In this document: one piece after another, positions 17,471-26,739 of the stretch | Numbering within the stretch: the first letter of the stretch is position 1 | Layout of the letters: each line of letters begins with the position of its first letter | Made by a program: the position numbers and the translations under genes | Source of the DNA: Psychrobacter sp. I-STPA6b | Lineage (GTDB): Bacteria > Pseudomonadota > Gammaproteobacteria > Pseudomonadales > Moraxellaceae | DNA: 52,291 bases | Assembly (NCBI RefSeq): GCF_020662265.1 | Contig: NZ_VEWM01000058.1 | Span: forward strand, 1-52,291 | Reading direction: 5' to 3' | Notes under the pieces: model-generated | Seen by the model: only the letters and a program-made list of their open reading frames with translations | The model's database searches: none | What the model was told of the DNA's origin: nothing

Positions 17471-18601
17471 ATGAGTTTAACTATGCAAAAGACATATTTA
17501 GGTGCTGCCATTGTTGCAACAATGGCTTTATTGAGTGGTTGTGACAAGGGTGCAAAAGAAGATACTGTTGCACCAGAAGCCACAGAAACTACTGAATCAG
17601 CAACTTCTGAGCCAGAAGTAACTGAAATCTCAGAAGGTACAGAGCCTGCATCAACTGAAAAAGTAACTATTTATTCTTCACGTAATGAACAGTTGATTCA
17701 ACCACTTTTAGATAAATTCACAGCTGAAACTGGAACACCTGTTGAGTTGGTTACTGATAAAGAAGGTCCTTTAATGGCACGTCTAGAAGCAGAAGGTGAA
17801 AATACACCTGCTGATATGCTATTAACTGTTGACGCTGGTAACCTATGGCAAGCGGGTGAAAAAGGTCTATTACAGCCATTAAAGTCTAGCATTGTTAATG
17901 AAAATGTACCTGAAAAATATCGTGATGCTGATGACTTATGGACTGGCTTGTCTTTACGTGCACGTACTATTTTCTATGATCCCTCAAAAGTACAACCAAC
18001 TGACTTATCAACTTATGCAGATTTAGCAGATCCAAAATGGAAAGGCAAACTATGTCTGCGTACATCTAAGAAAGTATATAATCAGTCATTAGTTGCTAGT
18101 ATGATTGAGCATTATGGTGCTGATAAAACTGAAGAAATTGTAAAAGGTTGGGTTGCTAACTTAGCTGCTCCTGTATTTAGTAATGATACTAAACTGCTAG
18201 AAGCCATTGATGCTGGTCAGTGTGAAGTTGGTATTGCAAATAGCTATTACTATGGTCGTATTTTAGAAGATAACCCAAGCTTCCCTGTAAAACTTTTCTG
18301 GGCAAACCAAGGCGATGGTGCTGATGACTTTGGTACACACGTCAATGTATCTGGTGCAGGTATCATCAAAAATGCTGATAATGTGGTTGGTGCGCGTCAG
18401 TTAATTGAATGGTTATCATCAGATCAAGCTCAAAGCATCTATGCAAGTGCTGATAAAGAATACCCAGTTAAGCCAGGTACTGATGAGTCAGAAATGTTAA
18501 AGTCTTGGGGACCATTTAAACAAGATGACATCAATGTTAGTATCTTTGGTAAGCGTCAAGCTGAAGCTATCCAGCTTATGGATCGTGCAGGTTACGAATA
18601 A
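17471..18601 (+). CDS. fbpA: Fe(III) ABC transporter substrate-binding lipoprotein (FbpA/FutA type)
   Basis: Binds ferric iron in the periplasm and delivers it to the FbpBC permease. The 376 aa begin with a lipoprotein signal ending LLSG-C (Cys24) and an acidic Glu/Thr/Ser-rich linker (about 28-66). The mature fold reads VTIYSSRNEQLIQPLLDKFTAETG, ADMLLTVDAGNLWQAGEKGLLQPL, LWTGLSLRARTIFYDP, WKGKLCLRTS, QCEVGIANSYYYGR with the iron-binding tyrosines, and GAGIIKNADN. AAAGGA precedes the ATG. It is followed by fbpB and fbpC and preceded by a paralogue. Confidence 0.92.
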   Translation: MSLTMQKTYLGAAIVATMALLSGCDKGAKEDTVAPEATETTESATSEPEVTEISEGTEPASTEKVTIYSSRNEQLIQPLLDKFTAETGTPVELVTDKEGPLMARLEAEGENTPADMLLTVDAGNLWQAGEKGLLQPLKSSIVNENVPEKYRDADDLWTGLSLRARTIFYDPSKVQPTDLSTYADLADPKWKGKLCLRTSKKVYNQSLVASMIEHYGADKTEEIVKGWVANLAAPVFSNDTKLLEAIDAGQCEVGIANSYYYGRILEDNPSFPVKLFWANQGDGADDFGTHVNVSGAGIIKNADNVVGARQLIEWLSSDQAQSIYASADKEYPVKPGTDESEMLKSWGPFKQDDINVSIFGKRQAEAIQLMDRAGYE

Positions 18602-18664
18602 TAGTAAGAAGCAAAAAGAGAAAGTGTAAGCGATTAAGCTTATATTCTATTTTTCGTATTTTGT

Positions 18665-18731
18665 GATATACGGCTGATTTATGTAGTCATTATAAACTTG
18701 GTCGTATATCCAAAATAAAATCAGCGCTTTT
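18665..18731 (+). promoter_or_regulatory. Interleaved stems between fbpA and fbpB: possible attenuator or pseudoknot
   Basis: GATATACG (18665-18672) is complementary to CGTATATC (18703-18710). GCTGATTT (18673-18680) is complementary to AAATCAGC (18718-18725). The order is A-B-A'-B', so the two stems interleave. B-B' is followed by GCTTTTTT, giving an intrinsic-terminator-like stem with a long loop. It could reduce permease expression relative to the binding protein. Confidence 0.5.
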
Positions 18732-18748
18732 TTAAAGAAATTTGTGAT

Positions 18749-20344
18749 ATGCAACATTCTTCTTATCGAGCATTAATAGCGAAATCAGTCTTAGGATTGA
18801 TTTCGCTTTTTATGTTAATACCCATCTTAGTTGTCATGCGTTCATGGCTTGAGCCAATGGCAGATATTTGGTCTCATCTGACTGAGTTTGTGTTACCTCA
18901 GGTGATGAAGAATACTCTTTTGTTGCTAGCTTTAGTAACAGTCATTGCTGGAAGCTTGGGGACTTATCTGGCATGGCTGACCAGTATGTACCGCTTTACA
19001 GGGCAAAAAGTATTTGTGTGGGCATTGATGTTGCCTTTTGCAATACCTGCTTATGTACTGGCATTTGTGGGTGTGGGGCTGTTTGATTATAGTGGTATTA
19101 TTCAAACGACCTTACGGGATATGGGAGTATCGTTTCAGTTTCCTAATATTCGCAGTGCATGGGGCGCTGGTGTCATGCTCTCTTTAGTCTTTTATCCTTA
19201 TGTTTATTTATTGGCACGGCAAGCATTTTTATCGCAAGGACGGCGGGCATTAGAAGCAGGACAGATGTTAGGGTTAACACATCGACAGGCTTTTTTTAAG
19301 GTTGCGTTACCGCAGGCAATGCCTTGGATTATTGGTGGGTTGTTATTAACATGGATGGAGACGCTGGCTGACTTTGGTGCAGTATCAGTATTTAATCTAG
19401 ATACATTTACCACAGCGATTTATAAAGCGTGGTTTGGATTTTTTAGTTTAACCACAGCAGCTCAGTTAGCTGCATTATTGATTCTTGTTGTTTTAGTGGT
19501 ATTACTGTTTGAGCGTTATTGGCAAAAACGTCGCAGTTATCTGCCCAGTGCAGGACAGCATCAACGTGTGCAATTAACTGGCTGGAAAAATCTTTGGGCA
19601 TTTGGCTTTTGTAGTGTTATTTTTCTAGTATCCTTTGGTCTGCCAATGATACAGCTTATTTATTGGGTGATTGGTCATTATCATCAAGACTTGGATGGTC
19701 GTTATTGGGGCTTTGTGACTAATACGGTATTGATTGCTTCAATGACAGCCATGTTTGTGGCTATTTTAGCCATGATAGTTGCTTGGATACAGCGTCAATT
19801 TCCGACACAGTTAAATCAGCTGCTGGTTTCTTTTTCTAATCTTGGGTATGCAGTTCCAGGAACAGTATTGGCAGTGGGTGTATATATTCCAATTGCATGG
19901 CTGGATAATCATCTTATTGGTTGGGGTATTAGTGATGCTCAAATATTAAGTGGTAGTGTACTTATCATGTTATTGGCGTTATCAATACGTTTTTTAACGG
20001 TAGGATTCCAGCCAATAGATAGACAGTTGCAACGCTTAACTCCAAATCAAGAGCATGCAGCTAGCTTGTTGAGTGATAGTATATTACATCGTTGGCGACG
20101 TGTATTTTTACCGATTATTAGTCCAGGTGTGTTTACTGCACTGATTATGGTTTTTGTTGAAGTGACAAAAGAGATGCCCATTGTGTTAATGACTCGTCGT
20201 CATGGTTGGGATACGCTGGCAGTACGTGTGTTTGAGATGACCAGTGAAGGTATGTATGAGCGAGCGGCACTTCCAAGCCTGTCGATTGTATTGGTTGGTT
20301 TGATTCCAGTTATTTTTTTGATTCGCCAGTCAGATAAGCATTAG
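18749..20344 (+). CDS. fbpB: Fe(III) ABC transporter permease (fused two-domain)
   Basis: 531 aa with about 12 membrane segments in two homologous halves, each with a binding-protein-dependent permease (EAA-type) loop: EAGQMLGLTHRQAFFKVALP (about 167-186) and EHAASLLSDSILHRWRRVFLP (about 435-455). It forms the inner-membrane channel for iron delivered by FbpA and is powered by FbpC. Fused FbpB/SfuB permeases of about 500-550 aa are usual. The ATG at 18749 follows an AAAGAAA-type weak RBS 10 bases away. The stem array in front of it may limit read-through from fbpA. Confidence 0.92.
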   Translation: MQHSSYRALIAKSVLGLISLFMLIPILVVMRSWLEPMADIWSHLTEFVLPQVMKNTLLLLALVTVIAGSLGTYLAWLTSMYRFTGQKVFVWALMLPFAIPAYVLAFVGVGLFDYSGIIQTTLRDMGVSFQFPNIRSAWGAGVMLSLVFYPYVYLLARQAFLSQGRRALEAGQMLGLTHRQAFFKVALPQAMPWIIGGLLLTWMETLADFGAVSVFNLDTFTTAIYKAWFGFFSLTTAAQLAALLILVVLVVLLFERYWQKRRSYLPSAGQHQRVQLTGWKNLWAFGFCSVIFLVSFGLPMIQLIYWVIGHYHQDLDGRYWGFVTNTVLIASMTAMFVAILAMIVAWIQRQFPTQLNQLLVSFSNLGYAVPGTVLAVGVYIPIAWLDNHLIGWGISDAQILSGSVLIMLLALSIRFLTVGFQPIDRQLQRLTPNQEHAASLLSDSILHRWRRVFLPIISPGVFTALIMVFVEVTKEMPIVLMTRRHGWDTLAVRVFEMTSEGMYERAALPSLSIVLVGLIPVIFLIRQSDKH

Positions 20345-20443
20345 GCTTTAAGTTTAGACTGCTGGATATGTTGTGTCTGGCAAAAGCTCTGCTAAATTTT
20401 AAGCATTTTTTATTTTATTTAACATTTAAATTGATTGAAAACT

Positions 20444-21634
20444 ATGATGCAACCAAATGACAAAAACTTATCATCTAGTGAGTTCGATACGATGACTGAC
20501 TACTTTTGTGTGGACAACCTTGCTGTAAGCTTTGGTGAAACAGAGGTGGTGCGCTCATTGTCATTGAGGTTATCACAAGGTGAAATTGGCTGTTTGCTTG
20601 GTTTTAGTGGTTGTGGTAAGACGACGGCATTGCGTGCGATTGCCGGTTTAGAAACACCACAAAATGGTGTGGTTGTATTAAATAATAGAACACTGACCTC
20701 AATATTACCGAATAAGCCTGAGCAAAAAGTTGCACCTGCAAATCGTTGTATGGGTATGGTGTTTCAGGATTATGCATTATTTAGTCACTTAACTGTCAGT
20801 GAAAATATTGGTTTTGGTCTGCATCGTTGGAATAAACAGCAAAAGTTGGATCGGATACAAGAAATGCTGGAGCTGGTTGAGCTAACAGCACATGCTAAAA
20901 AACGAATCAGTGAGCTGTCAGGTGGGCAACAGCAACGTATTGCATTGGCTAGAGCATTAGCACCAAAGCCAGATTTGTTGCTATTGGATGAGCCTTTTTC
21001 CAATCTGGATATGATGCTAAGAGAGACCTTAGCCGCAAAGGTACGTGATATTTTAAAACGTACAAATACTACGGCGATTTTGGTGACACATGACCAGCAT
21101 GAGGCATTTGCGATTGCCGATAAAATTGGTGTGATGCACCAAGGCAGATTGGCACAATGGGCGACCCCTAGTGAGTTATATCATCAACCCAACAGTCCAT
21201 TTGTTGCAGAGTTTGTTGGTGAAGGAGCGATGATTGATGGTGTGATTGAAAATGGTATTATCAAAACAGCCATGGGAGATATTAGTCGTCAGCCAGTTCA
21301 TTTCAGCTCTGATGATGTGCAACGTGCAGTTAACTCTGATAAGTTCTGTAGTAAAAGCTTTCCTAATGGTACTAAATTCAAGGTATTGATACGTCCTGAT
21401 GATGTGGTACATGATGACACCAGTTCACAAAAAGCAACTGTGATGGGACGTGTATTTCGTGGGGCAAATTATTTGTATCAGCTTCAGCTCTCTAGTGGAG
21501 AGCAAGTATTATCATTAATTCCAAGTCATCATGACCATGCTGTTGGTACACAAATCGGTTTTCGTCCACTGTTAGAGCATGTGATTTTATTTTCTGGTCA
21601 GGATGTTGATACTGCATTGTGGCAACGTATCTGA
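20444..21634 (+). CDS. fbpC: Fe(III) ABC transporter ATP-binding protein
   Basis: The ATPase subunit of the iron importer; about 396 aa from the ATG at 20444, with an ATG immediately following and another at 20492 also possible; none has a strong RBS. Motifs are Walker A GFSGCGKTT, Q-loop VFQDYALF, signature LSGGQQQRIALARAL, Walker B LLLLDEPFSNLD and H-loop VTHDQHEAF. The C-terminal 130 residues are a TOBE-like regulatory domain (FKVLIRPDDVV, VFRGANYLYQLQLSSGEQV). This matches FbpC length and plan. It is 99 bp behind fbpB and in the same operon. Confidence 0.92.
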   Translation: MMQPNDKNLSSSEFDTMTDYFCVDNLAVSFGETEVVRSLSLRLSQGEIGCLLGFSGCGKTTALRAIAGLETPQNGVVVLNNRTLTSILPNKPEQKVAPANRCMGMVFQDYALFSHLTVSENIGFGLHRWNKQQKLDRIQEMLELVELTAHAKKRISELSGGQQQRIALARALAPKPDLLLLDEPFSNLDMMLRETLAAKVRDILKRTNTTAILVTHDQHEAFAIADKIGVMHQGRLAQWATPSELYHQPNSPFVAEFVGEGAMIDGVIENGIIKTAMGDISRQPVHFSSDDVQRAVNSDKFCSKSFPNGTKFKVLIRPDDVVHDDTSSQKATVMGRVFRGANYLYQLQLSSGEQVLSLIPSHHDHAVGTQIGFRPLLEHVILFSGQDVDTALWQRI

Positions 21635-21696
21635 CTTTGAGCTGGATGCTTTAAGTTGATAGTTTTTAACTATAATTTTTAATTAAGTTTTTTAAT

Positions 21697-21760
21697 TAGG
21701 GTGTGTTGAACATTCATCTTTAGTCTGACGGGATGGCAGGTGATAGTTCAACAGACCCTA
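21697..21760. repeat. 64-bp TA-flanked inverted repeat, MITE-like
   Basis: TAGGGTGTGTTGAAC (21697-21711) and GTTCAACAGACCCTA (21746-21760) are inverted copies with one mismatch in 15, enclosing 34 bp. Both ends are bounded by TA. No T-run follows on either strand, so it is a poor terminator for the convergent genes fbpC and cmoM. The form fits a miniature element related to TA-inserting transposons (IS630/Tc1 type). Confidence 0.5.
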
Positions 21761-21774
21761 TTGCTCTATTATCT

Positions 21775-22572
21775 TTATCTTTCGTATTTTGCCAAGATAT
21801 GTAAATATCGTCCCAACCATTTAAATGGTTCTTGCGTTGAATAACGTACTTCCATCTCAACGACTGCATTAGGGTTAGTATGACCCCCACGTTTTAGTGG
21901 TGAATAGTCATGAAATACTCGCAATCCTGATACGGATTCGATGGTAAAGCCTGCCTGCTCTAACCACATGCTTACTTCTTCATAAGATACGGGATTATTA
22001 GGAGTCAGGCTTCTTTTGTTATCCGCTTTATAGTTTGGATTATTTAATACATTGAAGTTACCCATAACGAGGTTACGATAGATAAAACTGGCTGGGTTGT
22101 AAAAACACAGTGATAGTTTGCCAGTAGGGCTAAGCCATTGTTGGAAAAAAGCAATAATATCCGCCGGTGTTGCCAGCCATTCTAATAACGCATGACACAA
22201 AATTAGGTCATACTCCCCCTGTAGTTTGTCTGCAAGTTGTTGATAAGGGCAAGCTAACCATCTGATGCTCTCTAAAAGTGTAGATTCTGTTATGGACTCT
22301 TTTGCTTTATTCAGCATATTTATTGAGATGTCATTGATGGTGACTTCATGTCCCATATCAGCCAGCTCAATAGAAATCTGTGCCAATCCTGCACCAATGT
22401 CTAAAATACGTAAAGGACGATTTTGCTCAGAGATTAGGGTATTGATGGCTTGGGAAAGGTCTTTTTTAAGGACAGCCAGCCGAATGTCACCTTTTAATCC
22501 ACCATAAACTTTGTCAGTAAAATGATCGGCTATGGGGTCAAAGTTGCGGTCGCTGAGAGTAGGTTGGTTCAT
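21775..22572 (-). CDS. cmoM: tRNA 5-carboxymethoxyuridine methyltransferase
   Basis: CmoM methylates cmo5U to mcmo5U at tRNA position 34. The 265-aa protein matches the E. coli enzyme by recalled pattern: DRNFDPIADHFTDKVYGGLKGDIR at the N-terminus, SAM motif I LRILDIGAGLAQISIELADMGH, LILCHALLEWLA, LSLCFYNPASFIYRNLVMGNF, the RTLTP-type segment (here RSLTPNNP), GLRVFHDYS, VEMEVRYSTQEPFKWLGRYLHILA. CAGGATAG precedes the ATG. It is convergent with fbpC and divergent from gyrA. Confidence 0.9.
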   Translation of the reverse strand: MNQPTLSDRNFDPIADHFTDKVYGGLKGDIRLAVLKKDLSQAINTLISEQNRPLRILDIGAGLAQISIELADMGHEVTINDISINMLNKAKESITESTLLESIRWLACPYQQLADKLQGEYDLILCHALLEWLATPADIIAFFQQWLSPTGKLSLCFYNPASFIYRNLVMGNFNVLNNPNYKADNKRSLTPNNPVSYEEVSMWLEQAGFTIESVSGLRVFHDYSPLKRGGHTNPNAVVEMEVRYSTQEPFKWLGRYLHILAKYER

Positions 22573-22687
22573 TAAGCTATCCTGTTTAGTTTTCTAAGGT
22601 AAGTCTAAGTTAGGTGATGACTGGATGATGATTGGGTGGAAAAATTACTCCAAATTTTATTTTAGCATTAATCGCCTATTTTGCAGA

Positions 22688-22693
22688 TATAAT
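22688..22693 (+). promoter_or_regulatory. Possible gyrA -10 box
   Basis: A perfect TATAAT lies 122 bp before the gyrA start. No convincing -35 at 16-18 bp is visible; a second -10-like TAAAAT sits near 22743. Confidence 0.4.
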
Positions 22694-22814
22694 GCCTGCT
22701 TTAGGGTGTAATAGCGATGCCCGAGAGAGACGAAAATGTGGTAAAATAGCCATCCATTAAAAATGAATAATTACTATTGCCCATCGTGGGTATGCAGTGC
22801 ATGGAGATGTATGT

Positions 22815-25493
22815 ATGAGCGGTTCGGTTAATCCTATTGCCATCGTTGATGAGTTGAAACAATCCTATCTTGATTATGCGATGAGTGTGATTGTGTCACG
22901 GGCGTTGCCTGATGTCAGAGATGGCTTTAAACCTGTGCATCGCCGTGTGATGTTTGCCATGCACGAGCTATCTAATGATTATAATAAACCTTATAAAAAA
23001 TCTGCACGTGTGGTTGGTGATGTCATTGGTAAATACCACCCACATGGTGATACAGCCGTTTATGATGCGATTGTGCGTATGGCACAAGACTTTAGTTTGC
23101 GCTATCCGATGGTGGATGGTCAGGGTAACTTTGGCTCGATAGATGATGACCCTGCAGCAGCAATGCGTTATACCGAAGTGCGTATGACTAAGCTCACCCA
23201 CCAAATGCTTGCAGACTTGGACAAAGATACGGTTGACTGGGAAGATAACTACGACGGTTCAGAGCGTATGCCCAGTGTGTTACCAGCACGTATCCCTAAT
23301 TTATTGGTTAATGGTGCAACAGGTATTGCTGTCGGTATGGCGACCAATATGGCACCTCATAACTTAACTGAGGTGATTAATGCATGCTTAGCATATGCTG
23401 AAAATCCGCAGATTTCAGGTGAAGAGTTGATGCAACATATCTCAGGACCTGACTTCCCAACGGGAGGTATCATCTATGGACGCTCAGGCATTGTAGATGC
23501 TTATCGTACAGGTAAAGGGCGTTTACATGTTCGTGGACGTTATCATATTGAGCCAATGAGTGAGACAGGCGTAAATCGTGACCGTGAGCGCATTGTATTT
23601 ACTGAGATTCCTTATCAAACCAATAAAGCCAAGCTGATTGAACGTATTGCTGAGCTGGTACGTGATAAAAAAATTGAAGGCATCTCTGAGATACGTGATG
23701 AGTCTGATAAAGATGGTATGCGTATAGCCATTGATTTACGTCGTGGTGAAGTTGCAGAAGTCATTGTTAATAATTTATTTTTGCAAACACCTTTAGAATC
23801 AAGCTTTAGCATTAATATGGTCGCACTAGATAATGGGCAACCTAAACTAATGACACTGCGTCAGTTGATTGCTGCGTTCGTTCGTCATCGTCAAGAGGTA
23901 GTGACTCGTCGTACTATCTATGATTTGGATAAAGCAAAGGCACGTGGTCATCTGTTAGAAGGTTTAACCGTTGCATTGGCAAATATTGACGATATTATCC
24001 AAACCATTAAGCATTCTGCTAATCGTGGTGAGGCAAGAGAGCAACTACTTGCGAAAACATGGGAGTCAGGAACGGTTGTCGCTATGCTAACAGCGGCGGG
24101 TCGTGGTGGCGATGAAGTTCGTGCTGTACGTCCTGAGTTTATTGAGGGTGAAGATTTAAATAATCCTTACGGATTGATAGAAAGTAATACTCGCTATCGT
24201 CTGTCATTAGACCAAGTTAATGCCATTTTAGAAATGCAACTGCACCGCCTAACAGGACTTGAGCAAGATAAGTTAACGGATGAATACCAAGATATTCTTC
24301 GTCAAATTGCTGCATTAGAAGCCATCTTGGCAGATTTTGACAAGCTGATGACAGTGATTAAAAATGAAATGATCGAAGTTCGTGATAACTTTGGTGATGA
24401 ACGTCGTACAGATATTGTAGATTCTCGCAATGACTTTAGTCGTGAAGACCTTATCCCAGAGCAGACCGTGGTGATGACTGTTTCTCGTACTGGCTATGCT
24501 AAGACACAGCCTATTAGTGACTATGTCGCCCAGCGTCGGGGTGGTAAAGGTAAGTCTGCCACTGCGATGAAAGAAGATGATGTGATTGAGCATCTATTAG
24601 TGACGTCCACACATGCGACCGTGATGTGTTTTACTGATAATGGACGTGTCTTTAGCTTACGTGGCTTTGAAGTTCCTTTGGCAAGCCGTGGCTCACGAGG
24701 TCGCCCATTGGTCAATTTGATTGCGCTAGACCCAGATGAAACAGTCACCACCATTTTACCAATTCCAGATTTATCTGCAGATATTGCTGGGCGTTTTGTC
24801 TTCTTTGCAACCGCAAATGGTACAGTGAAGCGGGTAGAGCTTGAGCAGTTTGCTAATATTCGTTCAAATGGTTTGATAGCAATTGGGCTAGAAGAAGGTG
24901 ACAAGCTTGTTTCTGCTCGTATTACCAATGGTAGTCAAGAAGTCATGTTGTTTGCGACCAGTGGTAAAGCCATTCGATTTGATGAAAATGATGCCCGTGC
25001 GATGGGACGTACTGCAAAAGGTGTGCGTGGTATGCGCTTAGAGGCTGATGAGAGTATTAAATCACTGGTTGTTCTTGATGATGACGTCAAAGAAATATTG
25101 ATAGCCTGTGAAAATGGCTATGGTAAACGTACCTTAATTGAAGAGTTTAATGCTCAAAAACGTGGTGGTGGTGGTGTGATAGCCATTAAGACCAGTGCGC
25201 GTAATGGAGCATTGGTACGGGCAACAAAAGTGGATGAAGATGATGACATCATTTTAATCTCTGATAAAGGCACTTTGGTACGTACACCAGTGGCACAAGT
25301 GGCTTCAGCAGGACGTAATACTCAAGGTGTGACTTTAATTCGTCTTTCTAAAGATGAGTCATTAGTTGCCATGGCACGTGTCGAAAATAATGAGGATAAT
25401 GAGCTTATCGAAGCACTGAAAGAAGATGGTTTGGCAGAAGATGGTGCAGACAATAGTGATATAGACAGTGAGGCTTTAGAAGATAAGGAATAA
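22815..25493 (+). CDS. gyrA: DNA gyrase subunit A
   Basis: The breakage-reunion subunit of DNA gyrase, 892 aa from the ATG at 22815 (GGAG lies 8 bases upstream; an in-frame GTG at 22797 has no such site). The N-terminus reads [33 protein letters not shown] by segment. The catalytic tyrosine is Tyr119 in [11 protein letters not shown]. The quinolone-resistance region is [12 protein letters not shown], with Thr80 and Asp84 at the E. coli 83/87 positions. The GyrA box QRRGGKG opens the C-terminal beta-pinwheel. The last 35 residues are strongly acidic. gst follows after 3 bp. Confidence 0.97.
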   Translation: MSGSVNPIAIVDELKQSYLDYAMSVIVSRALPDVRDGFKPVHRRVMFAMHELSNDYNKPYKKSARVVGDVIGKYHPHGDTAVYDAIVRMAQDFSLRYPMVDGQGNFGSIDDDPAAAMRYTEVRMTKLTHQMLADLDKDTVDWEDNYDGSERMPSVLPARIPNLLVNGATGIAVGMATNMAPHNLTEVINACLAYAENPQISGEELMQHISGPDFPTGGIIYGRSGIVDAYRTGKGRLHVRGRYHIEPMSETGVNRDRERIVFTEIPYQTNKAKLIERIAELVRDKKIEGISEIRDESDKDGMRIAIDLRRGEVAEVIVNNLFLQTPLESSFSINMVALDNGQPKLMTLRQLIAAFVRHRQEVVTRRTIYDLDKAKARGHLLEGLTVALANIDDIIQTIKHSANRGEAREQLLAKTWESGTVVAMLTAAGRGGDEVRAVRPEFIEGEDLNNPYGLIESNTRYRLSLDQVNAILEMQLHRLTGLEQDKLTDEYQDILRQIAALEAILADFDKLMTVIKNEMIEVRDNFGDERRTDIVDSRNDFSREDLIPEQTVVMTVSRTGYAKTQPISDYVAQRRGGKGKSATAMKEDDVIEHLLVTSTHATVMCFTDNGRVFSLRGFEVPLASRGSRGRPLVNLIALDPDETVTTILPIPDLSADIAGRFVFFATANGTVKRVELEQFANIRSNGLIAIGLEEGDKLVSARITNGSQEVMLFATSGKAIRFDENDARAMGRTAKGVRGMRLEADESIKSLVVLDDDVKEILIACENGYGKRTLIEEFNAQKRGGGGVIAIKTSARNGALVRATKVDEDDDIILISDKGTLVRTPVAQVASAGRNTQGVTLIRLSKDESLVAMARVENNEDNELIEALKEDGLAEDGADNSDIDSEALEDKE

Positions 25494-25496
25494 AAG

Positions 25497-26174
25497 ATGA
25501 GTCAATTACATTTACATCATTTAGAAAACTCTCGCTCATTTCGGATATTATGGTTGTTAGAGGAGCTAGAGCTTGATTATCAACTGACTAAATATGAGCG
25601 TACAGCAGCATATCTAGCACCAGAGAGCTTAGAGAAAATAGACCCAACTGGTAAAGCTCCAATTTTGGAAGTGGACGGTGTGTCAATGATTGAGTCAGGA
25701 CATATCATTGATTACTTAATGGCAAAATATGATACAGAATATCAGTTGCATCCAAAAACAGATGCGGACAGCTTGGTCTGGCAAGACTATGACTTTTGGA
25801 TGCACTATGCAGAAGGCTCAATCATGCCATCATTAGTGATGCGTCTGGTCTTTCATAAAATTGCTGAGAAAGCACCTGTATTAATTAGGACAATTACCAG
25901 AGGTATTCGTAAACAGGTTGAAGCAAACCTTATTGCAAAAAATATTAATACAGCGCTGGATTTGGTAGAAAAGCAATTAAGTAATACACAATGGTTTGCT
26001 GGTAGTGAATTTAGTGCGGCTGATGTACAAATGGGGTTTGTCATTGAGGCTGCAAATGCAGGTCATGCGTTAGATAAAAGCAAATATGCCAACACACTGA
26101 ACTGGTTAAAACGTTGTCAGGCACGTCCAGCATATCAACGTGCTGTTGAAAAGGGCGGTAAGCTTAATTTTTGA
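25497..26174 (+). CDS. Glutathione S-transferase family protein
   Basis: 225 aa. The N-terminal thioredoxin-like domain (1-80) has LHHLENSRSFRILWLLEELELDYQL with a likely active-site Ser near residue 11, TGKAPILEVDG with the cis-Pro, and IESGHIIDYL (the glutathione-contacting Glu-Ser). The C-terminal all-helical domain carries WFAGSEFSAADVQMGFVIEAA, the N-capping-box region typical of GSTs. It looks closest to the Gtt1-like fungal/bacterial class. It directly follows gyrA and shares its strong terminator. Substrate unknown. Confidence 0.88.
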   Translation: MSQLHLHHLENSRSFRILWLLEELELDYQLTKYERTAAYLAPESLEKIDPTGKAPILEVDGVSMIESGHIIDYLMAKYDTEYQLHPKTDADSLVWQDYDFWMHYAEGSIMPSLVMRLVFHKIAEKAPVLIRTITRGIRKQVEANLIAKNINTALDLVEKQLSNTQWFAGSEFSAADVQMGFVIEAANAGHALDKSKYANTLNWLKRCQARPAYQRAVEKGGKLNF

Positions 26175-26262
26175 GTGTGTGCATTGGTAAGCTAACTGGT
26201 TTAGATGCTATATAGTATGTAGCAAGTAACATATAGTTCGTAGTCATTAGTTAGTAATTAGT

Positions 26263-26299
26263 AATAAGGTGGATTGATAACAATTCACCTTATTTTTTT
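26263..26299 (+). terminator. Strong intrinsic terminator of gyrA-gst
   Basis: AATAAGGTG-G-ATTG (26263-26276) pairs with CAAT-T-CACCTTATT (26281-26294), 14 bp with one G-T, around an ATAA loop, followed by T to 26299. Confidence 0.9.
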
Positions 26300-26511
26300 G
26301 GCAAAAATAAATGGTTGTTGTGGAGGAATCATGAATATAGTCAAAAACTACTAAATGGCTACGATGTTGACCTTATTTGTTGTACTAACTGTACTAGCTA
26401 CACTCAGTCACCTTGTATCTGTTTTAGTCTTCTTTGACCATACTATTATAGAGGCGTGACTTATTGGTAATATTTTTTATTTGACAATAATAAATATTTT
26501 TAATTTTTATA

Positions 26512-26539
26512 TTGAAATTGAAGGTAGATAGCCTCATAT
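26512..26539 (+). promoter_or_regulatory. Sigma-32-like heat-shock promoter of clpB
   Basis: TTGAAA (26512-26517), 14 bp, then CCTCATAT (26532-26539) closely fits the RpoH consensus (TTGAAA, 11-16 bp, CCCCATNT). The implied leader is about 190 nt. Confidence 0.65.
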
Positions 26540-26739
26540 AATTTAAAAGAGGCGATAATATTGTTTACATAATTTCACTACGATAGTGGATATTTGTCAT
26601 AGTGGATAAAGTTTGTTTTCTGTATAGTGATAGAGCAACATAAAGCATTTAATGAATGCTTTTGTAGCAAATACAAGGGCTATTAAGAAATAGATAAACA
26701 ATATTGTCTAAGAAAAATTTATATTATAAGGATACTAAA

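Larger units (their letters stand above)
26175..26739. promoter_or_regulatory. gst-clpB intergenic region
   Basis: 565 bp holding the gyrA-gst terminator (26263-26299), a sigma-32-like promoter (26512-26539) and a leader hairpin AAAGCATT (26642-26649)/AATGCTTT (26655-26662). Between them the DNA is AT-rich with scattered TAG-containing words and no gene. Confidence 0.6.

Noticed and set aside
23040..23070. Quinolone-resistance mutation in gyrA (Thr at the E. coli Ser83 position)
   Set aside because: Thr is a natural wild-type residue at this position in several gammaproteobacteria, and the Asp at position 87 is kept. No resistance can be claimed.
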